Assembly (NCBI GenBank): GCA_910589415.1
Contig: OU342630.1
Location: 24,771,867 to 24,835,866, forward strand
Direction: 5' to 3'
DNA: 64,000 nucleotides
DNA from: Malachius bipustulatus
Taxonomy: Eukaryota > Arthropoda > Insecta > Coleoptera > Melyridae
The notes under the pieces were generated by a model that was given only the letters and a program-made list of their open reading frames with translations, was not told the origin of the DNA and did not search any database. How positions within the stretch are numbered: the stretch's first letter is position 1; the number at the start of each line of letters is the position of its first letter. Position numbers and translations under genes: made by a program. Shown piece by piece: positions 1 to 10,878 of this stretch.

Positions 1-965
1 ATGTTCTTTCACTTCTGTCAAAGGGCTGCTCATTAATTTTACTTTTGGGGGGCTTTGATATTTTTTTCTTGAGAATACCATGAACTTGTTTTTTTCAGAC
101 GAGAGCTTAAAGCCAGCGTGGTCCGCCCAGTTTTGAATTTTGTCCATTGAATTTTGTATTATTCGGGAGATGTTGTTTGTGTTTGATCCTCTGCAAAATA
201 CTACTATATCGTCTGCTTAGGTTGATATTTTAGCTGGGGTTATCGTGGTGCGGGTAAGTTCATCTAGTGCGATAGTAAAGAGGGTCGGACTAATAACTGA
301 TCCCTGAGGCACGCCATTCTGTTGGACATATGAGGATGAGAGGTGATTACCTACTTTTGTTTTAAATGTTCTGTTTCGGAGAAAGTTGTCTACAAAATAT
401 AAAATGTTCCCTCGCAGATTTTTTTCATGTAATTTTGTAATGATTCTGAATCATGTGGTATCAAAGGCCTTTTCGAGGTCATAAAAAACTGCTATAAGTT
501 CTTGTTTGTTGGCGAATGCTTCTGTTATCTCTGTATGAAGGTGTGTAATGCTGTCGACAGTTGATCGGCTTATTCGAAAGCCATTCTGCACGTCGGATAT
601 GAGGTTGTTCGTTTCCATATACCACTGTAGCCTTTTATTCACGATTCGTTCAAGCAACTTGCACGATGTACAGGTCAGAGAGATAGGTCTATAAGAAGAA
701 ATTTCATCTTTTGGTTTATTTGGTTTGCGAATTGGTAGGACGATAGCTGTTCTCCAAATTTCTGGGAAACGGTTTTCTGTCCATATTAAATTGAATATCT
801 CTAGGAGTTTGTGCAGGCCAATTGGTGGTAGGTTTTTAAGGAAGATGTTAGGTATGTTGTCTGGGCCTGCAGTAGCGCTGGCGCTATGTTGCAAGGCCTC
901 ATTCACTTCCTCGATTATTCTACAATTATTATTAAACGAGGAAATGAATTTATTCGTTACATATA
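1..965 (-). pseudogene. Non-LTR retrotransposon reverse transcriptase fragment (I/Jockey type), broken
   Basis: Decayed RT core of a LINE ORF2, read on the minus strand; the element's 3' part lies beyond the left edge. The longest open piece (451-906) carries NEALQH, SATAGPDNIPNIFLK, SYRPISLTCTSCKLLERI, QNGFRISRST and DLEKAFDTT, the classic palm and finger motifs. After AFDTT a TGA replaces the expected Trp (451-453), yet the same frame continues with NGVPQGSVISPTLF and ADDIVVF. The Tyr of the catalytic YADD box is a TAA stop (217-219). Two nonsense changes in key positions show it is dead. The 5' side ends near 965 against a CACCCTGTAT motif typical of the foldback elements here. I see no endonuclease part. 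Placement in the I or Jockey group is from motif style only. Confidence 0.85.
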
Positions 966-1569
966 ATTCACCCTGTATATCTTGAATTCACTTAAGGTCC
1001 GCACTGTACATCCCCAATTATACTTTCTATACTTTCTTAAATAATTTCGCTCATAAAGTGATCTTGCTTGCCCACACAATGTCGGTTTTAGGTCTACTGG
1101 CACAACGATAGAACGAAGTCGTAATTGAGTTAAAGTCTCAAGGATTAGTCGGAAAACAGTGAAATAATCCGATAACCTTATCAATTACTTTAATTAAAAG
1201 CGACCGATTCAGCACAGTGAAGTGTTTCATTACTATTTTCTTTGTTTGCTACCTTACTGCTTTTACCCTTTCAAACTTTCCCTGGGCAAAAACACTTCAA
1301 TGAATTTAGAAATTAGGGGAATAATCAAGGCTGAAATTATTATTGTTTCACGGAATTTTTATAAAAGGTTTTTTGATATAACTGAAGCATTGGAAATTTA
1401 AAAAGTTTTTTTAGATTGACTTTACCGACATCCAAAAGTCTACATCCAACAAGAAAACTCTGACATAACAATTGCGTATGACTGTAACTATTTTTTACAA
1501 ATTTACGCAATTTTGAATATTCCTACCAATTCAAAACAGTAATTTTTTAATGATATTTTTTTATGACGT
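966..1569. other. AT-rich stretch, no gene recognised
   Basis: Begins with the CACCCTGTAT motif at about 968-977. A 75-codon minus-strand frame (957-1184) shows no family resemblance. Probably repeat-derived. Confidence 0.4.
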
Positions 1570-1900
1570 GAAAATCCAATATGGCGGCCATAAGGAAAAC
1601 AAAAGTTAACTATGAATAATCTCGGATCTAGTCGGCTGTGAAAATTTTTGAAACGTCAGATAAATAGCTTATAACGGCTTATGTAAGCCTACAAAAAATT
1701 ATTTATTAATTTCCAAAAATAAGAAAGATATGGCAAAAATAAGAAATCTAAATTTTTCAGCTTTTTTAACGATATTTCAGCAACGACTGAAAATCTCCTG
1801 ATTTTTTTTCAGATTATTACTCGGCATAAAAATACGCAGCTTTGCCCCAATTTAACCAACCTCGTATCTCTACTGATAAGCGAGATACACATGGTTAGCC
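1570..1900 (+). repeat. Dispersed repeat family A, copy 1
   Basis: Shares the ordered blocks ATGGCGGCCATAAGG, TCTAGTCGGCT(G/T)TGAAAATTTTTG, GATATGGCAAAAATAAG and GATATTTCAG with copies near 5180-5455 (minus), 6195-6480, 14995-15715 (both orientations) and 28855-29290. It holds no coding capacity. Confidence 0.7.
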
Positions 1901-1926
1901 TCGAAACACGGACAATAACCTGTATA

Positions 1927-2480
1927 ATATTCAATATTCAATATTCAATAACTTTCTTTATTCATATTAATAAAGTATGCAACTTTACAGCCTGCTATTG
2001 GAAGCTATAAGTAAATAAGATAAATGTTGAATACATGAGGGTAGAGATTACCCTATGGTATGACTCCCGGTTATTGATTAACATAAGTTAACACTTTCGG
2101 CTTAAGTCACTGATTTAATGTTTCTGTCGGCCACTGTCTTTTTAACTGTCTTCTGATTTCTATCTGTGTGCACAATTGTCTCGCTAATTAATTGGGGTGT
2201 TCGGAAAGTTGGTCGAGGTAGTCCTTGTAAATCTTTTGATTTCATCTTCAACAAACGGGAGGCTAGAGTCGTCGTGCAAGGTTTTGTTGCTTACATACCA
2301 TGGTGCATTGAAAATTACTCGAAGTGTCTTTGATTGGATTCTTTGTTAATTTTGGTGTTTGATGGCTTGGCACAGCCCCAGAGCTGAATTCCGTAGGTCC
2401 AAATAGGCTTTATTATACATTTATACAGAAGTAGCTTATTAATGACATATTCCCAATTGATACGGTTTTTGTTAATAAAA
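1927..2480 (-). pseudogene. Jockey-type LINE ORF2 C-terminus and 3' tail, frameshifted
   Basis: Reads on the minus strand as NKLLLYKCIIKPIWTYGIQLWG, the familiar C-terminal block of Jockey-clade ORF2. It then shifts frame to QSKTLRVIFNAPWYVSN and again to DYLDQLSEHPN followed by a stop where the family normally continues LA. At least two frameshifts and one stop make it a pseudogene. The 3' end is marked by an AATAAAG-type signal and a short tandem repeat, (ATTCAAT)n, at 1927-1950, as expected for a LINE tail. The RT core is missing (5' truncation), and this is not contiguous with the fragment at 1-965. Confidence 0.75.
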
Positions 2481-3867
2481 AATGAAAAAAAAAAATACGA
2501 AAAGATGATGGAGTTTTGTAGTTTTGAATCGATTACACTTGTTTGTGGTAAATAACGTTTCCTACGCCTGCGTTACTGCTGCTTTATATTTTAGCCTTCT
2601 TAATATGCGCTCTAACCATCGGATGTCTAATAAAATTATAGCTATATGGCTTTATAAAATTTAGATCTCAAAATAGGTACCTATTTTATGATTCCTTTTG
2701 TTATGTTCTGAATTTCTGGTGATTTGAAGCTTTACGAAATAAAGCCAAAACTCCCTACCGGTTTTGGATTTAGGCCAGTCACGATACACCTATTACATAT
2801 ATAGGAGGGCATAGTGATAGTGAAGACCTTAACTGAAGCACGCGTGATACTCTGGGATCCATCAGTGGCTTGTGCCTCAGCTTTAAAGCAAACTCATTAC
2901 TTTGATACTAAGCCAGGGAACTGATTCTGCAATTCGTTATGTTTGCGTAGCAGTCCGTAATGCATCAAGGGTTTGCGTTTCTTTAGAATCGGCCTTTCTA
3001 GTCGCATCGATTCTCTCTCCTCCAACACTGAACACACATACACAGACAGACACTCGACCATTGTTTTAATGCGCTAATCCCTGATCTTCATTACTTGTGT
3101 AAATATAGGAACAACTATCATCAGTATTGATTGGAACCTTCATGGCTGCCTGACTGTCTTACAAGTAAATTGCATCAGGAGCAGTTTCTATCATAAAAAA
3201 ACTAATGTGCCACAGGAAGTTAATAACGGTAAATATATCCCATCGTTTAGGATTTTTGCTCAATTATTCCTTTCTTGTGTAGATCTCTGAAGCACATTCA
3301 TCTCTAATCAGCTTGCAATCAAGTAGAGGAACGCGATTAATTAAGAAGGATAACTAATTTATTAAGGATGTCTTCTTAATTATTAGTAAGAACCGTCGCC
3401 GATGAATTTAAAAGGTTAAAAATTCAAAATGAATTTGTTCTGTGTTATATCATGTTCTCTCACGATGTCGGCTTCTAAGTGTGAACATTTTGTGCAAAAT
3501 ACGTTAACTTTAATATGCTGGTAAAATTTCAAAATGTTTTTTTTTTTCTTTTTGCATTTTTCAGCATTGAGGTAATAAAACATAATACATCTATAACATT
3601 ATATTGATTTCAATTACTTTTATCAGGCCTTCGAATACTCAAAATTGCAAAAACCAACAGACAATAACATATTTAATGTTTATTATTTATACCTAATATT
3701 TATAAACCCATTTTGATTTTTCTCCATAGGTAAACAATTATCCAAATAAAAAATTTTCAATTTCTAAAATATTGAATGACTCGGACACTAAAAAATATAC
3801 GAAAAACTACAAGAACCCTTTCTTTTAGGAAATCACTAAAGTTTCCTTTCTTCTTATAAGTAGTTTT
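2481..3867. other. Non-coding stretch, nothing recognised
   Basis: AT-rich with a slightly GC-richer part at about 2750-3100. No repeat motif shared with the rest of the window and no convincing ORF; possibly unique intergenic or intronic DNA. Confidence 0.4.
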
Positions 3868-3954
3868 GTGATATATTCAACCATTAACGAGTTATTGGTG
3901 CAAAAATACTTTTTTGTGCAAATGCCATTAAAAGTCACACTTTTAACGACAGCT

Positions 3955-4110
3955 GACAGTGTTAAAAGTGATTGTTTATATGGAAGCGTGTTAAAAGTAA
4001 ATTATAGCGTAAATATTCGCTCCGCTACGCTTCGCTCATTTCACAAACCTTTTCACTCACAAAATAAAACTTCACTTTTAACACGAATATCATAAATAGC
4101 TATTTTCATC
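3955..4110. repeat. Variable-stem hairpin element H1
   Basis: Imperfect inverted repeat with TTAAAAGT/ACTTTTAA arms, a GC-rich middle containing CGCTCCGCTACGCTTCGC, and a right end CATAAATAGCTATTT. The same architecture recurs at 30004-30146, 30781-30916, 37071-37198 and, inverted, at 39170-39315. The frame open across it (3868-4095) is a by-product of the hairpin. Confidence 0.6.
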
Positions 4111-5179
4111 AAAATGGTGGTGTTTTGGGAGGGGACGCGCTGCATCCCCATGCAGAACTGGTTTTTGTGTATTATGTGTATGTTCTATAACCTCTTTACA
4201 AATAATTATTGGAGGAAAACCTTAGTTAAGATTTTTTATGAACTTTCCGAACATTTTTTACTTTACCGACTGGACTATTATAAAAGCGCCATCATTAATT
4301 AATCGCTCATTTGTCTGCCGATTTGTCACAGTTGAATCTTTCAGAACTGAACGAAGGCATCAAACTAACATGTAACTAAAGTTTCGTAACCCGCACTACC
4401 TGTCCCTATAGCCAGAACGAAAAAATAAGTTTTAGTTAGTTTTGGGACCAAAATATCACCCTTAAAAAAATTAATTTGAATAACGGCTTGTGAGGTATTG
4501 TTTAAAAGCACTTTGATCAAGGATCTCGATAAAATAAATTTCAACAACTTAATTTTGTAAGTACATTTTCACCAATTTTTTTCAGAAACTAGTAAATCAA
4601 TAACAATAAAAAAAATTCATTAGGTACTAGATTTATACGTCTCGTTACCTGTAAACCTATTGTGGTTCTAATAACTACTTTCCGAATCTTAAAAAAAAAT
4701 TGTTTTAATTTTTTTTTTTTTTTTTTTTTGTTGTATTGATGGAGAGGGTTTGATCGATGAAGGGCTTTTCGTAGATCTCAAAAATATTTTCTTCACAAAT
4801 TACGTTTCCACACAAATAAAAACAAAAATTACCGATATGCGCGCCACTGTTGAACATAAAGGTCTTAGTTGCCATGTTAAAAAATGCGCAATCGCTTCCT
4901 CTTAAAACCCACCAAATTTCATTTGCATATAATATCTCAACCAGTTTAGGAGCAAATAAATCGTCAGTTTTTAAGTAAACCTATAACACACTGTATCTGG
5001 AAAACGAAGCATTTGCGCACATAGGTTTATATAAGCTGCTGTCATTATTTTTTCATGTAGAATCACCCCCTGAAGTTTGTCGCACTTATTTACTAATACC
5101 CTGTACTCACCCTGTACACACCCTGTACACAGAATTGTCAGCTTCAACAGGTTCACAATAATTGGGATCTCCCAAGCCA
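4111..5179. other. AT-rich repeat-derived stretch
   Basis: Contains a long poly-T run (4708-4729) and, at about 5100-5135, two copies of CACCCTGTACACA, the foldback-terminus motif. No supported gene. Confidence 0.4.
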
Positions 5180-5455
5180 TAAGTAGGAGATACAAAGTCA
5201 GTTAAATTAGGAAAAAGTTGCACAATTTTATGCTGAATAAGAATCCGAAAAAAAAACAGGATCACTTCAGTATTCGCTGAAATATCCTGAAAAAACTGAA
5301 ATATCGAAATTTCTTATTTTTGCCATATCTTTTTTCATTACCTATTGAAAATGAATTAATTATTTTTGTAGGTTAACATAAGTCATCAAAGGCTATCCAT
5401 TTGATATCATAAAAAAACTGTTTTTCTTATGGCCGCCATATTGGTTTGTTATGCC
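5180..5455 (-). repeat. Dispersed repeat family A, copy 2
   Basis: Inverted relative to copy 1: CTTATTTTTGCCATATC, AGGTTAACATAAGTC and TTATGGCCGCCATATTGG mirror the family A blocks. Confidence 0.65.
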
Positions 5456-6194
5456 ATTCAGAATTTAAAAAATATATGTACCTAACCAAAAATCTAAAAA
5501 GTGAATAACTAAATAAAAAATTAACAGTTTCCTAAGTTGAATCAATTTTTTCGGGACCGAGGAGCGAAATAGGGGTGCTGGGTGGGTAAGAAGCTAAAAA
5601 CAGCTATTGCATACTAATATTAAGGTCACAACTAAGGCCTCTTTGACACTACGGTCGCATTGCTATTTTTTTCTTCACTTTCAGGGCAAGGAATATCTTC
5701 GAAATCATAACAGTAGCACGATTATTATTTTGCATTTGCATTTATTTTGTATTTGCATTTAAAAAAGCGTGACATCGATCACTGTTAATTATTATAGTCC
5801 GGATACGTTATGAGTAAGCTTGGGGACCTATGCCGGTACTGGAACGCGCGGATGATGAATCGTCGAGCGGACAAACTGGCCACCGTTCGACGCGCTGGCC
5901 TTCCATATTTATATGTGTATAATGTGATGCTAACCAGAACCTGACTCCCTAGATTTTTAGTGCCGTTTTTTTTTTGCTAACCATGCACTAGCAAAGAAAT
6001 TAATACTTTCTTGGTATTACTATAGGTACGTCCTCCACCCTTATAATGTATAGGTGGCATAGTGAAACTGTAGGATACCCAGATATAAATAATGACCTTT
6101 TTCTCAAAATGATATTGTTTTCCGAAAAAAAAAGAATATTGCTTGTCTGCTTGTAACGTTATTCGATAAAGGTATGTTCTTCTTTTAAATTTTT
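5456..6194. other. Mostly unique AT-rich DNA with one GC-rich patch
   Basis: A patch at 5795-5910 is CpG-rich (for example ACGCGCGGATGATG, GTCGAGCGGAC). I cannot read a protein or promoter from it. Confidence 0.35.
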
Positions 6195-6480
6195 TTTCTA
6201 GTCGGCTTTGAAATTTTTTGTATTGTCAAATGGATATAATGGGATGATTTATGTAAAAATATATCAAACATAGCTAATACCAAACTATTAAATTACCAAA
6301 ATATAATTTATTAATTTCCAATAAAAAGAAAGAAGAAAGATATGACAAAAATAAGATATCTCTATTCTTCAGATTTTTAAGGATATTTCAGTAGGTAACG
6401 ACTGAAGTTATCCTAAATTTTCTTTCAGATTTTCATTAATAATAAAAGGTGCAACTTTTTTCTTATTTAACAGACTCTCG
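6195..6480 (+). repeat. Dispersed repeat family A, copy 3
   Basis: CTAGTCGGCTTTGAAATTTTTTG followed by ATATGACAAAAATAAG and GGATATTTCAGTA in the same order as copy 1. Confidence 0.6.
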
Positions 6481-6625
6481 TCCGTATTCACAAACGATAA
6501 TTTCCTAAATAATTACATAATCAATTATCCCCATCTCATTCTATTGCCAAAAAACTGTATATCTCCATCTCACTTATTAATTATTTACGTAATTATTTAG
6601 GAAATTATCGTTTGTGAATACGGGC
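6481..6625. mobile_element. Palindromic MITE family B, copy 1
   Basis: About 145 bp with inverted termini (C)CCGTATTCACAAACG ... CGTTTGTGAATACGGG and inner arms TAATTTCCTAAATAATTACG. Further copies lie at 17025-17154 and 58124-58271. No coding capacity, so non-autonomous. Confidence 0.8.
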
Positions 6626-7405
6626 ATCTGTATCTCATATAATTAACTAGTTAAGGAAATACACCATTTGCAGCCAGTTAAAAGTGACCACCCTGTATAA
6701 ATATTCAATCGATATTTATCTATTCATATGAGATTAAATGCCGGCCATTATGAAATAAGTTTATGGAACAGATCCAATTATGCGAAACAACATTTATTCG
6801 TAAAAAATTTTCTACCTTATTCACGTTCCTTAATTAAGCACTTAGACAGCAGGTACGAAAATATTTTGTTAATTAACGTTTGTCGAATGGATCACGTTTT
6901 AAATCACAGAATGCAAGGACATGTGTAGCTGCTTTGAGGTGGCCGCTAACTTCAGTAGTTTGAGCGCAGTTTGCTGACTCCTTATTAGTTTCGTGTGGCC
7001 ATAAAACTAGCAGTTTTATGCGAATTACAGCCACCGTCCCGAGCAATCAATCATTCTACTTTATTGATAATAAAAATAATTTTTGTCGTGACTTTTATCA
7101 GATCCAGCCATTAATTGAACCATTCAATTTACGAGCCAGGGGTAACTGAAATGCATGCAAGACATCAATTTCGGTCAACTGGTGCGCCCACCATTGACCG
7201 GGACCACCGGAGTCACTATTAATCAAAGGTCGATGATTAATTACCTATTAAATACAGAAGTAAGATTTTATAAGGTAATAGTAATTTAGCTGCTTGTTGC
7301 TAAAGAATATTATCAACACAATTAATATCTCTCAGAAAATTTTAAACAAATAGACAACTTCTTATACAGGAAATTATAAATTAGAAAGCGTTTAAATTAT
7401 TATTG
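6626..7405. other. Unique-looking non-coding DNA left of the LTR retrotransposon
   Basis: Includes a moderately GC-rich patch at 6930-7220. The 66-codon frame at 6728-6928 has no recognisable domain. Ends with ATTG (7402-7405), the target duplication of the downstream element. Confidence 0.4.
7402..7405. other. Left target-site duplication ATTG
   Basis: Matches ATTG at 12669-12672 exactly, bracketing the LTR retrotransposon. Confidence 0.85.
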
Positions 7406-7619
7406 TGTTAGAAACAGCTCATAAATTCGACTGGTCTGCAAAAAACTAACTGACTGGTAGATAAGACCGGGTCGAATCACTCTGCCGCGACACGCTCACC
7501 GTGAAGCATTGATATATTTCAATATGAATAATTGTCATTACTTATTATTGCATTGTTCATTAAAATTCATTGTTTGATTTAATTTGAGTCTATTTGGCTT
7601 TTTCTAAACTCCCCTAACA
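7406..7619 (+). repeat. 5' LTR
   Basis: 214 bp, TGTTAGAAACAGC ... CCCCTAACA, with a 6-bp terminal inverted repeat TGTTAG/CTAACA. Identical base for base to the 3' LTR on my reading. It should carry the element's promoter; I see only a weak GATATATTTC TATA-like site in its middle. Confidence 0.95.
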
Positions 7620-7741
7620 AATCAGAAGTGGGATACACCCCAAGACGTACGCTTCACCCTAATTTTGAGTTCTTTTGTTCATTAATAATAATAAAAGTAA
7701 CAGTTTATTCGTTTTTTTAAACTAAAGTGCAGTGACAAATA

Positions 7742-9934
7742 ATGGGGCGATCAGGCAAAAGGGGCCACCGCTCGCGATCTCAGCACTCCCATCGATCAAG
7801 GAGCAGGCACTCCCGTAGCCCGAGAACAGTAAGGGATGATGATACAAGTAGTACGATAAGTGAGTTAAAAAGGGAATTGGCGGCGTTGCAGCAAATTGTA
7901 AGTACCCATTCGAGTACTAATACGCATTTAGATGAAACGGTAATACCCGCATTCGAACCTGGCATGGAAAGTTCCCAAAGTGCAACCGACTGGGTTCGCA
8001 AAATAGACGAACTAGCCATTTTGCATAGATGGTCAGACGAAACTGTATTTAAGTTAGCCACAAATCGACTACGAGGTAATGCACGTAAATGGTATGACTC
8101 ACTACCAAATCTTGGCTTAAATTGGTTAGACATGAAACAACAACTTATTCAGAACTTTCCGACGCCGATTCGATTTGGTAAATTACTGGTTGAGGCTGCA
8201 AACTATAACCCTGTTCCTGGTCAAAACTTGGGCGACTATTGTTATGAAAAGGCAGCAAAATTGAATCGTTTAAATTTGGCAATTCCCGAAGAATGTATTA
8301 TTGATAGTGTAATTGAAGGGATTAATGATAACAAAATTGCTTTACCCGCAAGGGCGGCAAATTTTCAAACAATTGGTAATCTAGCAAATTATCTCAGTAA
8401 TGTGTCGTCAACGAAATACCTACCTTCCACTTCAAATCCGAAATCAAATTTCAATGTTCCTGGCTATCTAAATAATGCTCGATCACAAAGTAAATTTTTA
8501 AAACGAAGTTTCAAACCTGGAGACTCTCGTCTTACGAATGTGTCCAAGAAAATATCCTGTTTCAATTGTGGTGGAGATCATCGAGTACGGGATTGTCAGA
8601 AGCCAAGGGTTGAATGTAAGGGATGTAACCGATTAGGGCATACTCAAGAATTTTGTACTAATAAATTTGGTTACAAAACGAAACGTGTAAATGAAATCCA
8701 AGATAGTACCGGTACAACAATAAATATTTTTATTAAAACTGCTCAAATAAATAATTTCAAGATAAAATGTTTGCTGGATAGCGGTAGCGACTGTACGATA
8801 ATCAAGCGATCGACGGCATTCAATGCTAGAGTTTCAATTCAAGAAAATAATAAGCCTGTTTCTCTTAAATGTTTCATGGGTAATATGACAGTGAGTAACC
8901 AAAAATGCGATCTGAAAATAATAATCGAAGAAGCGGTTGTTAATGTTATTGCTATCGTCCTTGATGATAAATACTTGAGTCATGATCTTATAATCGGACG
9001 TGATTTTCTCTGCAATGAAAACGTAGTAATTACAAAAACTAAAGATAAGCTAATATTAAGGAATTTACCTTCTCTCGATATAAATAAAATTGAAGTTATT
9101 GAAGAAAATCATAACAATTCTGTTTTTGATCTCAATTCGATTAATTTTGACAAGGATCTCTCACCCGATCAGAAAACGATAACATTTAATTTACTTCAGC
9201 AATACCGAGATTGCCTTGCATTTTCAATAAGTGAATTAGGAAAAACTGATAGCATTGAAATGCGTATTAAATGCACTAGTGAAGAACCTGTTGTTTATAG
9301 ACCGTACCGAATGGCGGTACAAGAAAAAGCGATATTGTCGAAAATTATTGACGAACTTTTACAAAATAACATTATTAGGGAATCCAGCTCCCCTTATGCT
9401 AGTCCCATTCTCCTAGTGAAGAAGAAAACAAATGACTACAGGATGTGCGTTGATTACCGAAAATTAAACGCGATCACAGTTAAGGATAAATATCCACTCC
9501 CTTTAATCGATGAACAAATTGACAAGTTAGGAGGCAATAATCAATTTTATATTACGTTAGATTTAGCTTCGGGTTTTTATCAAGTCCCTATGGCACCAGA
9601 TTCTGTTGAGAAAACGGCGTTCGTGACACCGGAATCACATTATGAATTTCTAAGAATGCCTTTCGACCTGACTAATTCACCCAGTATTTTTCAAAAACTT
9701 ATAAACAACGTTCTAGGAAAACTGAAAAATAACATAGCTTTTCCCTATATTGATGACATAATCATTCCATGTGAATCAGTTGACGAAGGACTATCACGAC
9801 TCGAAACCGTCCTTAACAAATTGCGTGAACATAAGCTAACTCTGAAATTAAGCAAATGTGCATTTTTCAAAAAGCAAATTGATTACTTGGGAAGAAAAGT
9901 CCTGGAACGCAAATGTCCCATGTGGATGCTCTAA
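7742..9934 (+). CDS. gag-pol: Gag-protease-reverse transcriptase polyprotein (truncated Pol)
   Basis: Single frame fusing Gag and Pol. Residues about 8-30 are RS/HS-dipeptide rich, followed by a short coiled coil (SELKRELAALQQI) and a capsid-like helical region with WVRKIDELA and ARKWYDSL. Two zinc knuckles lie near residues 273-300: the first, CFNCGGDHRVRDC, is CX2CX3HX4C (one residue short), the second is canonical CX2CX4HX4C. The protease has LLDSGSDCTII near residue 343 and LIIGRDFL. RT begins with VYRPYRM and shows CVDYRKLNA, LDLASGFYQV and the catalytic FPYIDDI near residue 669. The frame breaks just after DYLGRKV, where the RT thumb should continue; sequence then jumps to the very end of RNase H in another frame, so this terminus is a deletion artefact. 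The ATG at 7742 is the first in frame after the leader. Confidence 0.93.
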   Translation: MGRSGKRGHRSRSQHSHRSRSRHSRSPRTVRDDDTSSTISELKRELAALQQIVSTHSSTNTHLDETVIPAFEPGMESSQSATDWVRKIDELAILHRWSDETVFKLATNRLRGNARKWYDSLPNLGLNWLDMKQQLIQNFPTPIRFGKLLVEAANYNPVPGQNLGDYCYEKAAKLNRLNLAIPEECIIDSVIEGINDNKIALPARAANFQTIGNLANYLSNVSSTKYLPSTSNPKSNFNVPGYLNNARSQSKFLKRSFKPGDSRLTNVSKKISCFNCGGDHRVRDCQKPRVECKGCNRLGHTQEFCTNKFGYKTKRVNEIQDSTGTTINIFIKTAQINNFKIKCLLDSGSDCTIIKRSTAFNARVSIQENNKPVSLKCFMGNMTVSNQKCDLKIIIEEAVVNVIAIVLDDKYLSHDLIIGRDFLCNENVVITKTKDKLILRNLPSLDINKIEVIEENHNNSVFDLNSINFDKDLSPDQKTITFNLLQQYRDCLAFSISELGKTDSIEMRIKCTSEEPVVYRPYRMAVQEKAILSKIIDELLQNNIIRESSSPYASPILLVKKKTNDYRMCVDYRKLNAITVKDKYPLPLIDEQIDKLGGNNQFYITLDLASGFYQVPMAPDSVEKTAFVTPESHYEFLRMPFDLTNSPSIFQKLINNVLGKLKNNIAFPYIDDIIIPCESVDEGLSRLETVLNKLREHKLTLKLSKCAFFKKQIDYLGRKVLERKCPMWML

Positions 9935-10878
9935 GCAGGGAGCTGGTGGTTGATGTTCTACAAGTAGACATAACAGAACGCGAGTGGTTGCATGCTGTTC
10001 AGTTGCAAGATGAGCAAGTTGTCATGATACTAAATATTTTGCAAGATAATGTCAGAAGTAGTGAAACCAAACAGTATTTTGAAAAATATTGTTTGAAAAA
10101 GGGAATCGTCTATCGAAGACTCGAGAATAATAAAACTGCTTGGTTAGTACCTCGTAACGTTCGATGGCAGATTTGTAGACTTTGTCACGATAATATGGGA
10201 CATTTTGGTCTAGAGAAAACCTCGAGAAAAATTGAGGAAAACTACTGGTTTACAGGAATGAGAAAATTTGTCAAGAAGTATGTATCTTCATGTTTGAACT
10301 GCCAATATTACAAACCTCGTCCTGGAAAGAAACAAGGGTCGTTACACCCTATAGAAAAGGTAGCTACACCTTTCTATATGTTACACATGGATCACGTAGG
10401 ACCTTTTGTGACTAGCCGAAGGGGCAATAAATATTTACTGGTCATTGTTGATGCGTTCACAAAATATGTGATAATCCAAGCAGTAAAAAGTACGAAAACA
10501 CGATATGTAACAAAAACGTTGCTCGACATGTTTTATTTATTTGGAGTAGCAAAAAGGGTAGTGACTGATAGAGGTACAGCATTTACGTCACAAACTTTTG
10601 AGACCTTCTGTAAGACTTACGGTATAAAGCATATGTTGAATGCCGTAGCAACTCCCCGTGCCAATGGGCAATGCGAGATGTACAACGGTACTATCTTACA
10701 TGCTTTAGCAGCTACATCTGCAGATAACCCTGAAGACGAATGGGATAAGCCCATTAAATCTATACAGAGCGCTATGAACTGCACTTACAATAAAAGTATT
10801 GGTGTCTCGCCACTTGAAGCATTGGCCGGATACAAACCATGTCATGTTGCTGAGTCAAACATTTTGAGCGCAATTTAA
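9913..10878 (+). CDS. int: Integrase (zinc and catalytic domains) after an RNase H deletion
   Basis: Reading starts at the deletion joint (about 9897-9903). The first residues, PGTQMSHVDALSR, are the C-terminal motif of gypsy RNase H, so the ATG at 9913 is probably not a true start. Then comes the integrase zinc domain with HDNMGH and CLNC, and the catalytic core with the DDE triad visible in HMDHVGPF, VTDRGTAF and NGQCEMYNG. ATPRANGQ is a hallmark of insect gypsy integrases. The frame ends at an in-frame TAA (10876-10878), and the next segment continues the integrase. It would be expressed only as part of the Pol fusion, which the upstream deletion puts out of frame. Confidence 0.9.
   Translation: MSHVDALSRELVVDVLQVDITEREWLHAVQLQDEQVVMILNILQDNVRSSETKQYFEKYCLKKGIVYRRLENNKTAWLVPRNVRWQICRLCHDNMGHFGLEKTSRKIEENYWFTGMRKFVKKYVSSCLNCQYYKPRPGKKQGSLHPIEKVATPFYMLHMDHVGPFVTSRRGNKYLLVIVDAFTKYVIIQAVKSTKTRYVTKTLLDMFYLFGVAKRVVTDRGTAFTSQTFETFCKTYGIKHMLNAVATPRANGQCEMYNGTILHALAATSADNPEDEWDKPIKSIQSAMNCTYNKSIGVSPLEALAGYKPCHVAESNILSAI

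Noticed and set aside
3868..4095. 75-codon frame over hairpin H1
   Set aside because: Produced by the inverted repeat; the inverse copy at 39170 does not keep the frame.
7620..7645. Primer-binding site of the gypsy element
   Set aside because: The sequence after the 5' LTR (AATCAGAAGTGGGATAC) does not start with TGG, and I could not match it to a tRNA end.
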